DNA from: G963666535 sp963666535
GTDB taxonomy: Bacteria; Bacillota; Clostridia; Oscillospirales; Oscillospiraceae
Direction: 5' to 3'
NCBI GenBank assembly: GCA_963666535.1
Contig: OY762913.1
Location: 2,976,001 to 3,040,000, forward strand
DNA length: 64,000 bases
Part shown: positions 50,693-59,697 of the stretch, piece by piece
Numbering within the stretch: position 1 is the stretch's first letter
Layout of the letters: each line of letters opens with the position of its first letter
Notes under the pieces: generated by a model
What the model was told of the DNA's origin: nothing
The model's database searches: none
The model's input: only the letters and a program-made list of their open reading frames with translations
Position numbers and translations under genes: made by a program

Positions 50693-52144
50693 ATGGAGGC
50701 TGTATTCCTGAAGCTGCTTAACATGAGCATCTCAGCCGGATGGCTTATCCTCGCCGTGGTTGTGTTCCGCATTCTGCTCAAAAAAGCACCGAAGGCGATC
50801 CGCTGCGTCCTGTGGACGCTTGTCGGCATCCGGTTGATCTGCCCGTTCTCTTTTGAAAGCGCCCTGAGTCTGATCCCCAGCGCCGAAACAGTCAGTCCGA
50901 ACATTCTGTTTTCGCAGACACCAACGATCCACACCGGCATCGGGTCATTGAATAGGGCGGTTAACCCGGTTATCTCCGAATCCCTTGCTCCGGCGGTCGG
51001 TGCCAGTGTTAATCCGCTTCAGGTTATCACGTTTGTCGCATCTATTGTATGGATCAGCGGCGTTTTGATTCTTCTTTCCTATGCGGCCATCAGTTATTTA
51101 CATCTGCGCCGCCGCGTGAGCACGGCGATGTGTCTGAGGCAGAATCTCTGGGTGTGCGATCAGGTTGCTTCTCCGTTCATCCTTGGTTTCGTTAGGCCGC
51201 GCATCTACTTGCCGTCCCATATGGATGAGCAGCAGATCACCCATGTGATTGCTCATGAAAACGCGCACATCCGGCGGCATGATCACTGGTGGAAGCCGGT
51301 CGGTTTTATGTTGCTTGCAATTTACTGGTTCAATCCGCTGATCTGGCTGGCCTATATCCTGCTCTGCCGGGACATTGAGCTTGCTTGTGATGAAAAAGTC
51401 GTGAAAGAGATGGGAACAGCGGAGAAAAAAGCGTACTCGGAAGCACTGCTGGCCTGCAGTGCTCCGCAGCGAATGATTGCAGCCTGCCCGCTTGCCTTCG
51501 GCGAAGTGGGCGTCAAGGAAAGGATCAAAAACGTGCTGAATTACAAAAAACCGGCATTCTGGATCATCATCGCAGCAGTTGCCGCCTGCGTTGTTCTGGC
51601 TGTGTGTTTTCTGACGAATCCGAAAGATGACGCGCTGCACGCCCCGGAGCCGTTTGGACACAGCTATTTGGTTGCCGAGATTTCCTACGACGCGCCGCAG
51701 TATTCCTTTGCCTATACGCCCGAAACAGCCCCCCAGTACTGCCTGACTGCCGATTACGCTCTGATGGTGAAAAATGATATGCTTGACGAACGAAGCAATG
51801 CAGATTGGTTGACGCTGGGAAGCATGACGGGAATAGAGTTGACGAAGAATAATTTTGACAACTATTTTGAAGTCAATGGAGAGGGCATCTGGCAGGCGGA
51901 CATGACAGCGGGAAAGCTGCGAAGCAACAATGAGAAAGCATGGCAACTGCTGGATACAGAGAATCCCAACTCTGTTTTCTGCTATCTGCTCCAGCAGAAA
52001 AATGGTGATGTCTATCTGACCTACGGTTATTACGACCCGGATGGGGAAACAGACCCGGCATCCGATGATTCTTCCATCCGCTGGCTGTTCAAGCTCTCAA
52101 TAGACGATGAGGCGAAAGATAATTCTGCGGTAGGCAGTGTATAG
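50693..52144 (+). CDS. BlaR1-like M56 metallopeptidase, module 3 (ends at amber codon)
   Basis: 483 residues. Membrane helices flank the zinc site HENAH in VIAHENAHIRRHDHWWK, followed by CDEKVVKEMG. After helix FWIIIAAVAACVVLAVCFL the outer domain begins FGHSYLVAEISYDAPQYSFA, a type common in clostridial M56 proteins and different from modules 1 and 2. The frame meets TAG at 52142-52144 but then stays open in the same frame for 285 codons. The product is thus truncated unless the stop is read through or reflects an assembly error. Confidence 0.85.
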   Translation: MEAVFLKLLNMSISAGWLILAVVVFRILLKKAPKAIRCVLWTLVGIRLICPFSFESALSLIPSAETVSPNILFSQTPTIHTGIGSLNRAVNPVISESLAPAVGASVNPLQVITFVASIVWISGVLILLSYAAISYLHLRRRVSTAMCLRQNLWVCDQVASPFILGFVRPRIYLPSHMDEQQITHVIAHENAHIRRHDHWWKPVGFMLLAIYWFNPLIWLAYILLCRDIELACDEKVVKEMGTAEKKAYSEALLACSAPQRMIAACPLAFGEVGVKERIKNVLNYKKPAFWIIIAAVAACVVLAVCFLTNPKDDALHAPEPFGHSYLVAEISYDAPQYSFAYTPETAPQYCLTADYALMVKNDMLDERSNADWLTLGSMTGIELTKNNFDNYFEVNGEGIWQADMTAGKLRSNNEKAWQLLDTENPNSVFCYLLQQKNGDVYLTYGYYDPDGETDPASDDSSIRWLFKLSIDDEAKDNSAVGSV

Positions 52145-53002
52145 GGAACTCAGCAAGCAACCACTTCCGAATCTAAGCAGGAGCAATCCGCCCTTGATGT
52201 TGCAATCTCCACCGCAATTCTGGAACACAATGCAAGTGGGCACGGAGACAGTGATTTCGCCTGTGAAAGCCACGTGACGCTGGAGACGCTGCCGGTAGAA
52301 CGCTGGGATGAGAATTCCGGCTCTATGATTCAGACCGTCGAGGTCTACCTCATGGCGCTGTATCAGGAGTATCAATATTCAGGTAGCGGCTTCTCCAACA
52401 CGGGCGGCAGTCACATTCCCTGTGTTCTAACCTTTGATGACACGGAAGCCGGGTATGCCCTGACAAATTATTGGGAGCCGCGGGACGGCTCCTACTACAA
52501 GCCCGATATTGAAAAGCGATTTTGCGAGCTTGATGCGACGACTATTGCCGAAGCCCTCGACACACAGAAATTCATTTTGGCCCAAATACAAAACTGCTAC
52601 GCGCAGGCGGTGGAATACGGCAAGGTGGACACGGATGCTGTAATCGCCGGTTTGCTTAAGACCATCCGTTCTTCCCCCGCCGAGGCGTCGTCCCCCGGCT
52701 CCTATATTGACGCTCACGCGCTTGAGTACCGGGAACTGACGTACTACGGTAACTACACCCTGCGGTATGTGTTCTCAGAATTTTTGAAGGGCGGACAGAC
52801 CGACCTGAACGGATATATTATGCGTATTGTAATGGATGACCTCACCGGCGGCGAAGCTTTAGGGCTTGAAGCGGAAACCGGGCAGGAATATTTTGACGCA
52901 TGGTTGGAGTATGCGCGGCGTATCAAAGAGGCTAACGGTATTGATTATATGAAAGAGTACGCTCCAAAATCGCGGATGCTTCTTCAGATGATTGAGGAAT
53001 GA
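52145..53002 (+). pseudogene. Continuation of the module 3 M56 gene after the amber codon
   Basis: In frame with the gene before it: QEQSALDVAISTAILEHNAS, VEVYLMALYQEYQYSGSG, then a helical C-terminal end to MLLQMIEE. No ribosome site precedes any start here. VAISTAILEHNA followed by a VYLMALYQEY strand is how other clostridial M56 ectodomains continue, so this belongs to one ancestral protein of about 769 residues. Confidence 0.75.
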
Positions 53003-53245
53003 TATGGTGCGGAGCGGGATGCACCTCAATGAGCTCGGATCGCTTTTCTACGGACAGGCGGGTTCCAAAATCGTCGAGCGACAGCAGATACTGGCATATA
53101 GGTGGTTTGTTTCATGGCGTACCTCCTTGAAATTTGCATTCGTGTTGTGGTCTTTCAACTTCATCTATGGTAGGATAAGAAATAGTTTGCTTTTGGGTGA
53201 ACGGAATTATAAGTAAAAAATCAAGATTATTGAGGGAGAATAGAA

Positions 53246-53284
53246 ATGAAGCTCTGCATTGGCACTGCTCCGTGCAAGGTCTGA
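53246..53284 (+). CDS. 12-residue leader peptide of the efflux gene
   Basis: ATG 53246 follows GAGGGAGAA and encodes MKLCIGTAPCKV, then TGA. Its last codons form the left arm of a downstream stem. The arrangement equals that of antibiotic-induced leader peptides in front of resistance and efflux genes. Confidence 0.6.
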   Translation: MKLCIGTAPCKV

Positions 53285-53377
53285 ACCGGACGAAACTGCA
53301 CGGAGCGGATTAAGCTCGTCCGTTCGGCTTTGCACTTTCATTAAGTCGTTAAGATTTTATTTGAAAGAGGAGCAAAG
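53267..53377 (+). promoter_or_regulatory. Probable translational attenuator hiding the efflux gene ribosome site
   Basis: Stem 1: GCTCCGTGCA (53267-53276, within the leader peptide) with TGCACGGAGC (53297-53306). Stem 2: GGACGA (53288-53293, flanked by GAAC) with TCGTCC (53316-53321, flanked by GTTC); its left arm lies in the loop of stem 1. Stem 3: CTTTGC-a-CTTTC (53328-53339) with GAAAG-AGGA-GCAAAG (53363-53377), which holds the AGGA ribosome site in an internal loop. Ribosome stalling on the leader could rearrange these stems and expose the site. Confidence 0.65.
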
Positions 53378-53379
53378 TC

Positions 53380-54678
53380 ATGATCAAAAATTTTATAACA
53401 AATGTCAGGGGGCTTCGCACTTTTCTGATTTTATGGATGACTCAGTCATTTTCGGCACTGGGTAGTGCAATGACCAACTTTGCGTTAGTGATCTGGTCTT
53501 ATCAGCAGCAAGGGTCGGCGCTTACCACCTCGCTTTTGGCCATCTGTTCCTATGCGCCCTATGTCCTACTGAGTATCTTCGCCGGTGCTTTAAGCGACCG
53601 ATGGAACAAGAAGTTAACTATGCTGCTCAGCGACAGCTTTGCGGCACTTTGTACCCTTTCGGTGCTTATTCTGCTGACAACGGGTAAACTCCAGATTTGG
53701 CATCTGTATCTGATCAATGCCTTGAATGGACTGATGAACACAGTACAGCAGCCAGCGTCGGATGTTGCCATCAGCCTGTTGGCTCCGAAAAAACACTATC
53801 AGAAGGTCAGCGGGATGCGTTCCTTATCCAATTCGTTGGTTACAGTACTGACGCCTGTACTTGCCACGGCACTGCTTTCCTTTACAAGCATTCGGGTTGT
53901 CATCCTGTTTGATTTAATTACATTTGCCACGGCGTTCGCGGCGCTCCTATGCTTTGTGAAAATCCCGCAAGCCGCGCAACGGAGCAGCACTGGGAGCGAG
54001 ACAATATTGCAGTCTGCAAAAAGTGGCTTGCGGTATCTCAGGGACAACCGTGGCATCCTGGATCTGATCCTGTTTTTAGCTGTGATCAACTTTACCGCTT
54101 CCATCTTTAACGCTGCCCTGCCCGCAATGATGCTCTCCCGTGTTGGCGGCGGAGAGTTGGCGCTTGGCATTGTTAATACCGTCACGGGAATAGCGACAAT
54201 GCTTGGCAGCATTGTGGTTACTATCCTGCCGCCGCCTAAAAGCCGGGTTCGGGTTATTTGTAATTGCTTGCTTTTTTCCATGAGTACCGAAAATTTTATC
54301 CTTGCTTTCGGCAGGAGTACCCCGGTGTGGTGTTTGGGTGCAATTCTCGGATGGGTATTCATTCCTGTTATGAGTGCCAATATGGATGTGCTTTTTCGCA
54401 CAAAAATCCCGATTGAGATGCAGGGGCGTGTTTATTCGGTAAGGAATACGTTGCAGTTTTTTACCATTCCTTTGGGATATCTGTGTGGTGGCATTCTGGT
54501 TGACAGGGTATTTGAACCATTTATGGCAGTGCAACCGGCGGGCAGCCTGTGGATCGCACTGGTCGGAGCTGGAAAAGGCTCCGGGGCAGCTCTGCTATTT
54601 CTTATAATCGGAATTTTCGGCGCACTATCTTGTCTGCCGTTTCGGGCGGATAAGAATATTTGGAGACTGGAAGAATAG
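53380..54678 (+). CDS. MefA-like MFS efflux transporter
   Basis: 432 residues and 12 membrane helices. The N-terminus FLILWMTQSFSALGSAMTNF and GALSDRWNKKLTMLLSD (loop 2-3 motif A) resemble the MefA/MFS_3 drug exporters, as does LNGLMNTVQQPASDVAISLL. ATG 53380 has AGAGGAG about eight bases before it. The upstream leader peptide supports an antibiotic as inducer and substrate, possibly a macrolide or other ribosome-targeting drug; this is inference. Confidence 0.85.
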   Translation: MIKNFITNVRGLRTFLILWMTQSFSALGSAMTNFALVIWSYQQQGSALTTSLLAICSYAPYVLLSIFAGALSDRWNKKLTMLLSDSFAALCTLSVLILLTTGKLQIWHLYLINALNGLMNTVQQPASDVAISLLAPKKHYQKVSGMRSLSNSLVTVLTPVLATALLSFTSIRVVILFDLITFATAFAALLCFVKIPQAAQRSSTGSETILQSAKSGLRYLRDNRGILDLILFLAVINFTASIFNAALPAMMLSRVGGGELALGIVNTVTGIATMLGSIVVTILPPPKSRVRVICNCLLFSMSTENFILAFGRSTPVWCLGAILGWVFIPVMSANMDVLFRTKIPIEMQGRVYSVRNTLQFFTIPLGYLCGGILVDRVFEPFMAVQPAGSLWIALVGAGKGSGAALLFLIIGIFGALSCLPFRADKNIWRLEE

Positions 54679-54744
54679 TTGTTATCTAAGCCAATTGAAG
54701 CACTTATGTGCTTTTTTAGCATCTTCTATCTAACCTATAAATCA

Positions 54745-54774
54745 GCACAGGGCAGCTTTCCGGCTGCCCTGTGC
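54745..54774 (+). terminator. Terminator of the MFS gene
   Basis: GCACAGGGCAGC pairs perfectly with its complement over TTTCCG and is followed by GTTTTC. Confidence 0.88.
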
Positions 54775-54886
54775 GTTTTCTGCTACATACCCAGTACAGA
54801 CTCAATTCTTGCATAAGGGCGGTGGATTTTTTTGTCTCTATTCATGGCGAACACCTCCTGTTGTATGTGGTTTGGGGTGTGGTAAA

Positions 54887-55618
54887 ATGAAACTAGATCG
54901 ACTACTTGGTATACTTACCATACTTCTTCAAAAAGATCGCGTGACCGCGCCTGAGTTGGCTGAAAAGTTCGAGGTCAGCCGCCGTACAATCGGGCGCGAT
55001 ATTGACGCATTGTGCAGGGCGGGAATCCCCGTAGTCGCCCATCAAGGAAGAGGCGGTGGTATTTCGATCGTCGAAGGGTTCAAACTGGACAAGAGCGTCT
55101 TAACGGCAGATGAATTGTCCGGTATTATCGCCGCGTTGAAAGGGATTGGCAGCGTGTCGGAGCAGTCGAATATCGAGCGCGTCTTAGACAAACTCGGCGA
55201 CAATACTGACGCGGTTGTTTCAATGCGCGAGCCTGTCATTATCGACCTCGCTTCGCATGACAGGGGACAACTTACCGATAAAATCGAACTGATAAAACGC
55301 GCTGTGCTTTACGGTCAGATCATTGAGTTTGACTATTTCTACGAAAAAGGCGAATCCCATCGCCATATTGAACCATACTTCGTTATTTTTCAATGGACGG
55401 CGTGGTATGTTTTCGGGTTTTGTTTGGAGCGGTCAGATTTTCGGCTGTTCAAACTCCAACGCCTGTGGAATCTGCGTTTATGTGACGAGAGGTTTGTACC
55501 ACGCGAAATCCCGACGGAGAAGCGTGACTTTAAAGCGTGTTTTGAGAAAGATAAAGAAAATAAACTGGTCGCGCTGTTTGACACATCAGAAAAGTATCGG
55601 CTTATCGGGACTCCCTGA
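54887..55618 (+). CDS. YafY-type HTH/WYL-domain regulator 2
   Basis: 243 residues. HTH_11 at residues 3-57 with VSRRTIGRDIDALCRAGIPV, then GRGGGISIVEGFKLDKSVLT; the WYL domain contains IEPYFVIFQWTAWYVFGFCL and FRLFKLQRLWNLRL. ATG 54887 has GGGGTGTGG before it. The C-terminal extension is shorter than in the copy at 0.8 kb. Its 3' end is overlapped on the other strand by the broken condensation-like gene. Confidence 0.88.
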   Translation: MKLDRLLGILTILLQKDRVTAPELAEKFEVSRRTIGRDIDALCRAGIPVVAHQGRGGGISIVEGFKLDKSVLTADELSGIIAALKGIGSVSEQSNIERVLDKLGDNTDAVVSMREPVIIDLASHDRGQLTDKIELIKRAVLYGQIIEFDYFYEKGESHRHIEPYFVIFQWTAWYVFGFCLERSDFRLFKLQRLWNLRLCDERFVPREIPTEKRDFKACFEKDKENKLVALFDTSEKYRLIGTP

Positions 55619-56654
55619 AAAAACACTTTGTATTCGTCTATTACTCCCATAGTGGAATATGAAGTCAGTTCAATAGAATACCAGCGCATAATGATAAGCC
55701 GTACAATTCTTTTAGGGAGTATTGAATGTAATATTTGAAGCAGTGGAATCAGCTTGAAACAGGCGTATTCTGATTTAAGCCGGTTCATTTCCTTGTGGAC
55801 AGCCAATGTTGTTTTCGTTAGCCCATCTTCCTGAACAATCGGTATACGGCACAGGTATTTGCTCGTCATATTGGCAATGGTGAGTCTGCTTTTTTGCCTG
55901 TCATATTTTCGCAAATCAGCGGGGCAGGGAATTACAATTTCGTCCTGCGAGATATACTTCTTTAAGGAATAGATGTATGACGCCATGAACACATCATTCA
56001 ACGTGACACCCAGTGATTTTGCGTTTTCCTTAACAGCCGCCATCTGAAGCGCTGATAACGTAACCTTTAGAGATTGAGGCAACTGATTATTTGATGCTTT
56101 CGGAAGCAGCGCAGGTACATCGCTTTTATGCAGAGGGGTATGGCTTCGCGGTATTCTTTGCGCCGCAGTATGATAGAGCAATGGGACGACGCTGCGTTGA
56201 TTAGCCCCCTGCGGAGCCGTCAAGTCTTGTTTATTATAGAATCCGCACAGCAGAGTAAGATACTGCAATAATCCCGATCCATCGGCCAAAATGTGACTCA
56301 TACATATTCGCAGGCAATCGCCATTATTTTGATGGTAAAGGTTTATTTTTAGCTGGGGGCCTGCCCTCAGATCCCAAATAGTATTGTCGAGGTGGTCATC
56401 TCCGGTAAAAACTTTGATAATCGAATCCGTATCATGAGTTGCCGTACACCACATGTTTTTTTGTAGTCATACCGGCACAGTATTTGAGGTACAATCACAA
56501 CTGTACGGCTTACAGCGCTTTTCAGCCTGGCTAAATCAATCGATGCGCTGAATTTGATACAGCAATACACGATTGGCGCGTACTGATTCATATATACGGT
56601 TTGCGTCAAGTCAAGCGCTTTTCCGTTATAATATTTCATTTTCATTCTTTCCAC
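55619..56654 (-). pseudogene. Condensation/alcohol-acetyltransferase-like gene, frameshifted and truncated
   Basis: The first part (MKYYNGKALDLTQTVYMNQY and LARLKSAVSRTVVIVPQILC) changes frame at a run of seven A near 56457-56463 and continues MWCTATHDTDSIIKVFTGDD. The active-site region reads CMSHILADGSGLLQYLTLL, an H-x3-DG motif of the condensation/WS-DGAT-like acyltransferase fold. After STMGVIDEYKVFF (near 55630) the expected C-terminal end is missing and the open frame runs antisense into the WYL gene. It overlaps the preceding TVP38-like gene by 29 bases. Confidence 0.7.
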
Positions 56655-57358
56655 CTTTAATCCGGCGGCCTATTATTTTACAAAAGCCTACCATCCTTTC
56701 TTTGTATACGATTCCTAAAATCCCCGAAACGGCTGTAAAAGCAAAAATCAGGATAGCAATTTCCCATTCGCCTTGCCGCATTGAAGAACCAATAAATGTT
56801 GAGGATATGATGGAGGGTATACGCGCGAAAGTTGAGATCATCAAAACCTGTGATATCTTCATAGGACTTGTGCCGACGATATAGGTCAGCATGTCTTTGG
56901 GAGTGCCCGGAATGAGAAACAAAATAAAAACGATTGTTTCCAGCTTTCGGGAATCTTTTATAAATGCAAACTCATCGAACTTGTTTTTCCCGAACAGTTT
57001 CGCCACAAGAGTTGCGCCAAATCTTTTGGATAGCAGAAAGATACCGGAAGAAGCAACGACACAGCCTACAAGACAAATCAACAAACCGCCAAATCCGCCA
57101 TACAACACACCCGCCAAAATCTCAATCGGCTCACCTGGAATAAACGCAACGATGATCTGTGCCACCTGAATCCCCAGGACGACAAGCCATCCCCCGGCTC
57201 CAAGGGAAATGACCCAGGACTTGAATTTCTGCTGCGTTTCCGGCTCTGATAAAAGGTTTATATAAAGGCAGAGCGATTAAAGTCAGCGTAACCATGGCGG
57301 TAATAAACGCGATTACCCCTACAATCAATCTTTTTGTTGATCTGTCTGTTTTTTTCAT
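56626..57358 (-). pseudogene. TVP38/TMEM64-family membrane protein, frameshifted
   Basis: The start MKKTDRSTKRLIVGVIAFIT at 57358 gives the first helix, then the frame is lost at about 57255-57265; the other frame goes on YINLLSEPETQQ, VVLGIQVAQIIVAFIPGEP and ILAGVLYGGFGGLLICLVGC. The latter (GEP..EILAGVLYG) is the hallmark of this SNARE-associated DedA-like family, thought to move phospholipids. The rest to 56626 is intact. The change may be a real mutation or an assembly error. Confidence 0.75.
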
Positions 57359-57362
57359 TCAA

Positions 57363-58271
57363 TCACCTTGATGCTTTTATATCCCCGTTTCGAGTTTCCA
57401 GATCAATGGATACAGCGGGGGATGAACCGACAGTACCGGCAGCGGTATTGTCGGTGACAGCGAGCAGGTCAGCAAACGAGGTATCAATAGAGCCTTCTTT
57501 GGTTGTAGCTGAAAATTTGAAATCAAGTTCACTTGGAAGTGTCACCGTAAGTGTCCCGTTTTTGGAGTATGCAGAAATATCGCTTGTCACATCAGTAAAG
57601 GAAATATCTATGGAACCCTCCCCGGAAGCGTTAAAGGAGCCGGAACCGCTAAGATCGGAAGCTGTCAGTTTTCCTCCTTTTGATTGATAGCTGATAGCTC
57701 CGCTTATCCGATTCATGGAAGTTGTGGCGTTAGTGGTCTGTATATTTATTTCGTCCGCATCAATATTTTCAAAATTCAAACTGCCGTTTGTACTGCTAGC
57801 CTTTACAGTTGATGCCTTGGTGTTTGATACCTCTATTACGCCGCTGGTCGTATCAACGCTAAAATCACCGGTTAAATTCATGGAAATTTCCGAATTGATC
57901 GTTCCGCTCGTAGAGTGCAGGGATAAGCTGTTCGTATAGTCCTTGGGAATATAAATTTCAATGTACGATTCAAAGCTGGAACGTCTTGGTCTGTCTCCCT
58001 CGGTAATCAGCAGTTCGCCATTCTGCGTGCCGGTTCTGGCATAGTAGCTGTTTTTGTTTTCATTCATGTATTCTTTTACAATTACCTTGTCATTATCACT
58101 TTCCAAAACATGAATATTATCTGCATCATAATCAAGCCGAAGACTTTCAAAATCTCCCGTACCAAATGTAAGAGTGTTAACAAGCGCAACCGCTTTTTGT
58201 CCTCCGCACCCTGATAAAATCCCCATGAGTAAAAAAACAACACAGGTGAATGAAATAAATTTGCGTTTCAT
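57363..58271 (-). CDS. DUF4097-family lipoprotein
   Basis: 302 residues. Signal peptide with lipobox: FISFTCVVFLLMGILSGCGG, lipid-anchored at Cys22. The rest is repeated short β-strands with GTINSEI, GVIEVSN, GSLNFEN, GSIDISF and GSIDTSF, a right-handed β-helix-like DUF4097 fold. It is the first gene of an operon with the TVP38-like and condensation-like genes; a TetR operator lies 24 bases before its start. Families of this type are linked with envelope stress; its role here is unproven. Confidence 0.88.
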   Translation of the reverse strand: MKRKFISFTCVVFLLMGILSGCGGQKAVALVNTLTFGTGDFESLRLDYDADNIHVLESDNDKVIVKEYMNENKNSYYARTGTQNGELLITEGDRPRRSSFESYIEIYIPKDYTNSLSLHSTSGTINSEISMNLTGDFSVDTTSGVIEVSNTKASTVKASSTNGSLNFENIDADEINIQTTNATTSMNRISGAISYQSKGGKLTASDLSGSGSFNASGEGSIDISFTDVTSDISAYSKNGTLTVTLPSELDFKFSATTKEGSIDTSFADLLAVTDNTAAGTVGSSPAVSIDLETRNGDIKASR

Positions 58272-58294
58272 AAAAATTATTCTCCTTATGTAAT

Positions 58295-58305
58295 TGAACC
58301 GTTCA
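58295..58305 (-). promoter_or_regulatory. TetR operator upstream of the DUF4097 operon
   Basis: TGAAC-c-GTTCA dyad followed by TTTAAT. The same 17 bases occur in front of the tetR gene. Confidence 0.75.
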
Positions 58306-58351
58306 TTTAATAGAATTGTATTTTTTTACGGAGCGCTTGCTCCGTAAAAGT

Positions 58352-59014
58352 TTACTGCTTGTATGCGTGAAGCAGGTTATCCATGCATATGCTTTTGGCT
58401 GTTGCAACAGAAATATTCTTTTGTGTCTCAAAAGCGTCATTTGTAATGTGCATTCCCCACCATGACAGGGTTTCGATAATTAATCGTGTGACGTATTGCG
58501 GAAGTTCTACCTGACGAAACGTTCCGTTCCGCATGTATTGTGTGATATAAGATAGAACCTGATGATAAAATTTCTGGCGGTACTCTTTATAATACCCCGT
58601 CAGCTTTCCTAAATCGTCGGGATTTTTTTCAATGAGTAAGCAGCCGATTCCGTACTTTGAAATGACATCAAATGCGTCGGATAGCATGTATTCCAAAGGA
58701 TAATTTGTAATGTCGTCAAGATGAGCAGAAAATGTTTTTGTATTCTGTTCAAACGCTTCCATGATTTCATGATCTAAAGAATCAAATAGTTCTGAACGAA
58801 TTGGCAACTCAAATTCCTGTGTAACAAACGCTGGCGATATTGTTCCTTTGAGAAGAAAACTCAATAGTTCTCTTTTTCCTGTAAAGTAGACATAGAGCAT
58901 ACCAGTTGACAAGCCGATTTCCCTTGCTATGTCCTTCATTTGTGTTCGTGCATACCCCTTGTTAATAAATAAGTGACTGGCTGCATCATATATCAGTTTC
59001 ATTCTATTTTCCAT
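58352..59014 (-). CDS. TetR-family regulator
   Basis: 220 residues from ATG 59014 (AGAGGCGAG before it). The HTH reads AASHLFINKGYARTQMKDIA and IGLSTGMLYVYFTGKRELL; the C-terminal ligand domain is all helical with no clear family signature. Operators TGAACCGTTCA in its own promoter and in that of the DUF4097 operon indicate control of both. Confidence 0.92.
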   Translation of the reverse strand: MENRMKLIYDAASHLFINKGYARTQMKDIAREIGLSTGMLYVYFTGKRELLSFLLKGTISPAFVTQEFELPIRSELFDSLDHEIMEAFEQNTKTFSAHLDDITNYPLEYMLSDAFDVISKYGIGCLLIEKNPDDLGKLTGYYKEYRQKFYHQVLSYITQYMRNGTFRQVELPQYVTRLIIETLSWWGMHITNDAFETQKNISVATAKSICMDNLLHAYKQ

Positions 59015-59032
59015 TATGCTCGCCTCTTTTAC

Positions 59033-59043
59033 TGAACCGTTCA
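59033..59043 (-). promoter_or_regulatory. TetR operator upstream of its own gene
   Basis: Second copy of TGAAC-c-GTTCA with the same TTTAATT flank, 19 bases before the start codon. Confidence 0.75.
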
Positions 59044-59323
59044 TTTAATTATTATTGTAATACATTTTTTCTTATCAGTCAACCGATTTTTAGCACGAAA
59101 TAAGGCGCTAAATGGCACCCAAACACTGATCATTTTAACCTGTTCATCGTTAAATGGTTAAACTTTTTCCAAACTGCCCCAAACTGTCAGGTATCACAGG
59201 ATGATTTTAGAGCTCTACCGGTAGATCATCCGTCGAGGTTCCCAACACGTTGTGTATCTTCAAGAAAAGAGAAAAGCTGAGCAAACCACCACCATTTAGT
59301 CTGCAAAAATAGCATTAATAGTG

Positions 59324-59590
59324 TTATATAATGTCTGCTGAACAAAACAAAAACTTAATCATATCAATGCTTCCAAGCTGTTTTTATTTTGTTCCTGTGC
59401 AAGGTTTTTTGCTGATATCGGCCGAAATTTTGCACTTTTGCTTTGCGGCGTGTGTCCGCAAAGCAAAACAGACAGTCTTCCATGTATCTGAGGCGGCAAA
59501 ATGAAGTTGTTTTACTGCCCAAATGGAGAGAAACTGTCCTTTCGGCAAATGCGACTCGAAAATCGCATTTCTTCAGTGGACATTATATAA
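59324..59590. mobile_element. MITE-like element of 267 bp
   Basis: Terminal inverted repeats TTATATAATGTCTGCTGAA (59324-59342) and, complemented, TTATATAATGTCCACTGAA (59572-59590), 17 of 19 identical. Inside is a perfect 13-bp hairpin (TTTTGCTTTGCGG with complement, 59436-59468) and a shorter one AAATGCGA/TCGCATTT next to the right end. No coding frame. The rest of the gap 59045-59697 is empty. Confidence 0.6.
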
Positions 59591-59697
59591 AAATATAAAG
59601 ACGTAAAGTGCAAGTTGGACACCCTGTGGTAGAAAATCATAACCTTGGTCACGGCTGGAGCCGCAGGCTTCTGACGTGAGCGAGATTGCCGCAGCCG

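Noticed and set aside
53003..53216. Short plus-strand frame starting at 52992
   Set aside because: It overlaps the end of the M56 gene in another frame and has no family match; the region is better explained as leader and promoter of the efflux gene.
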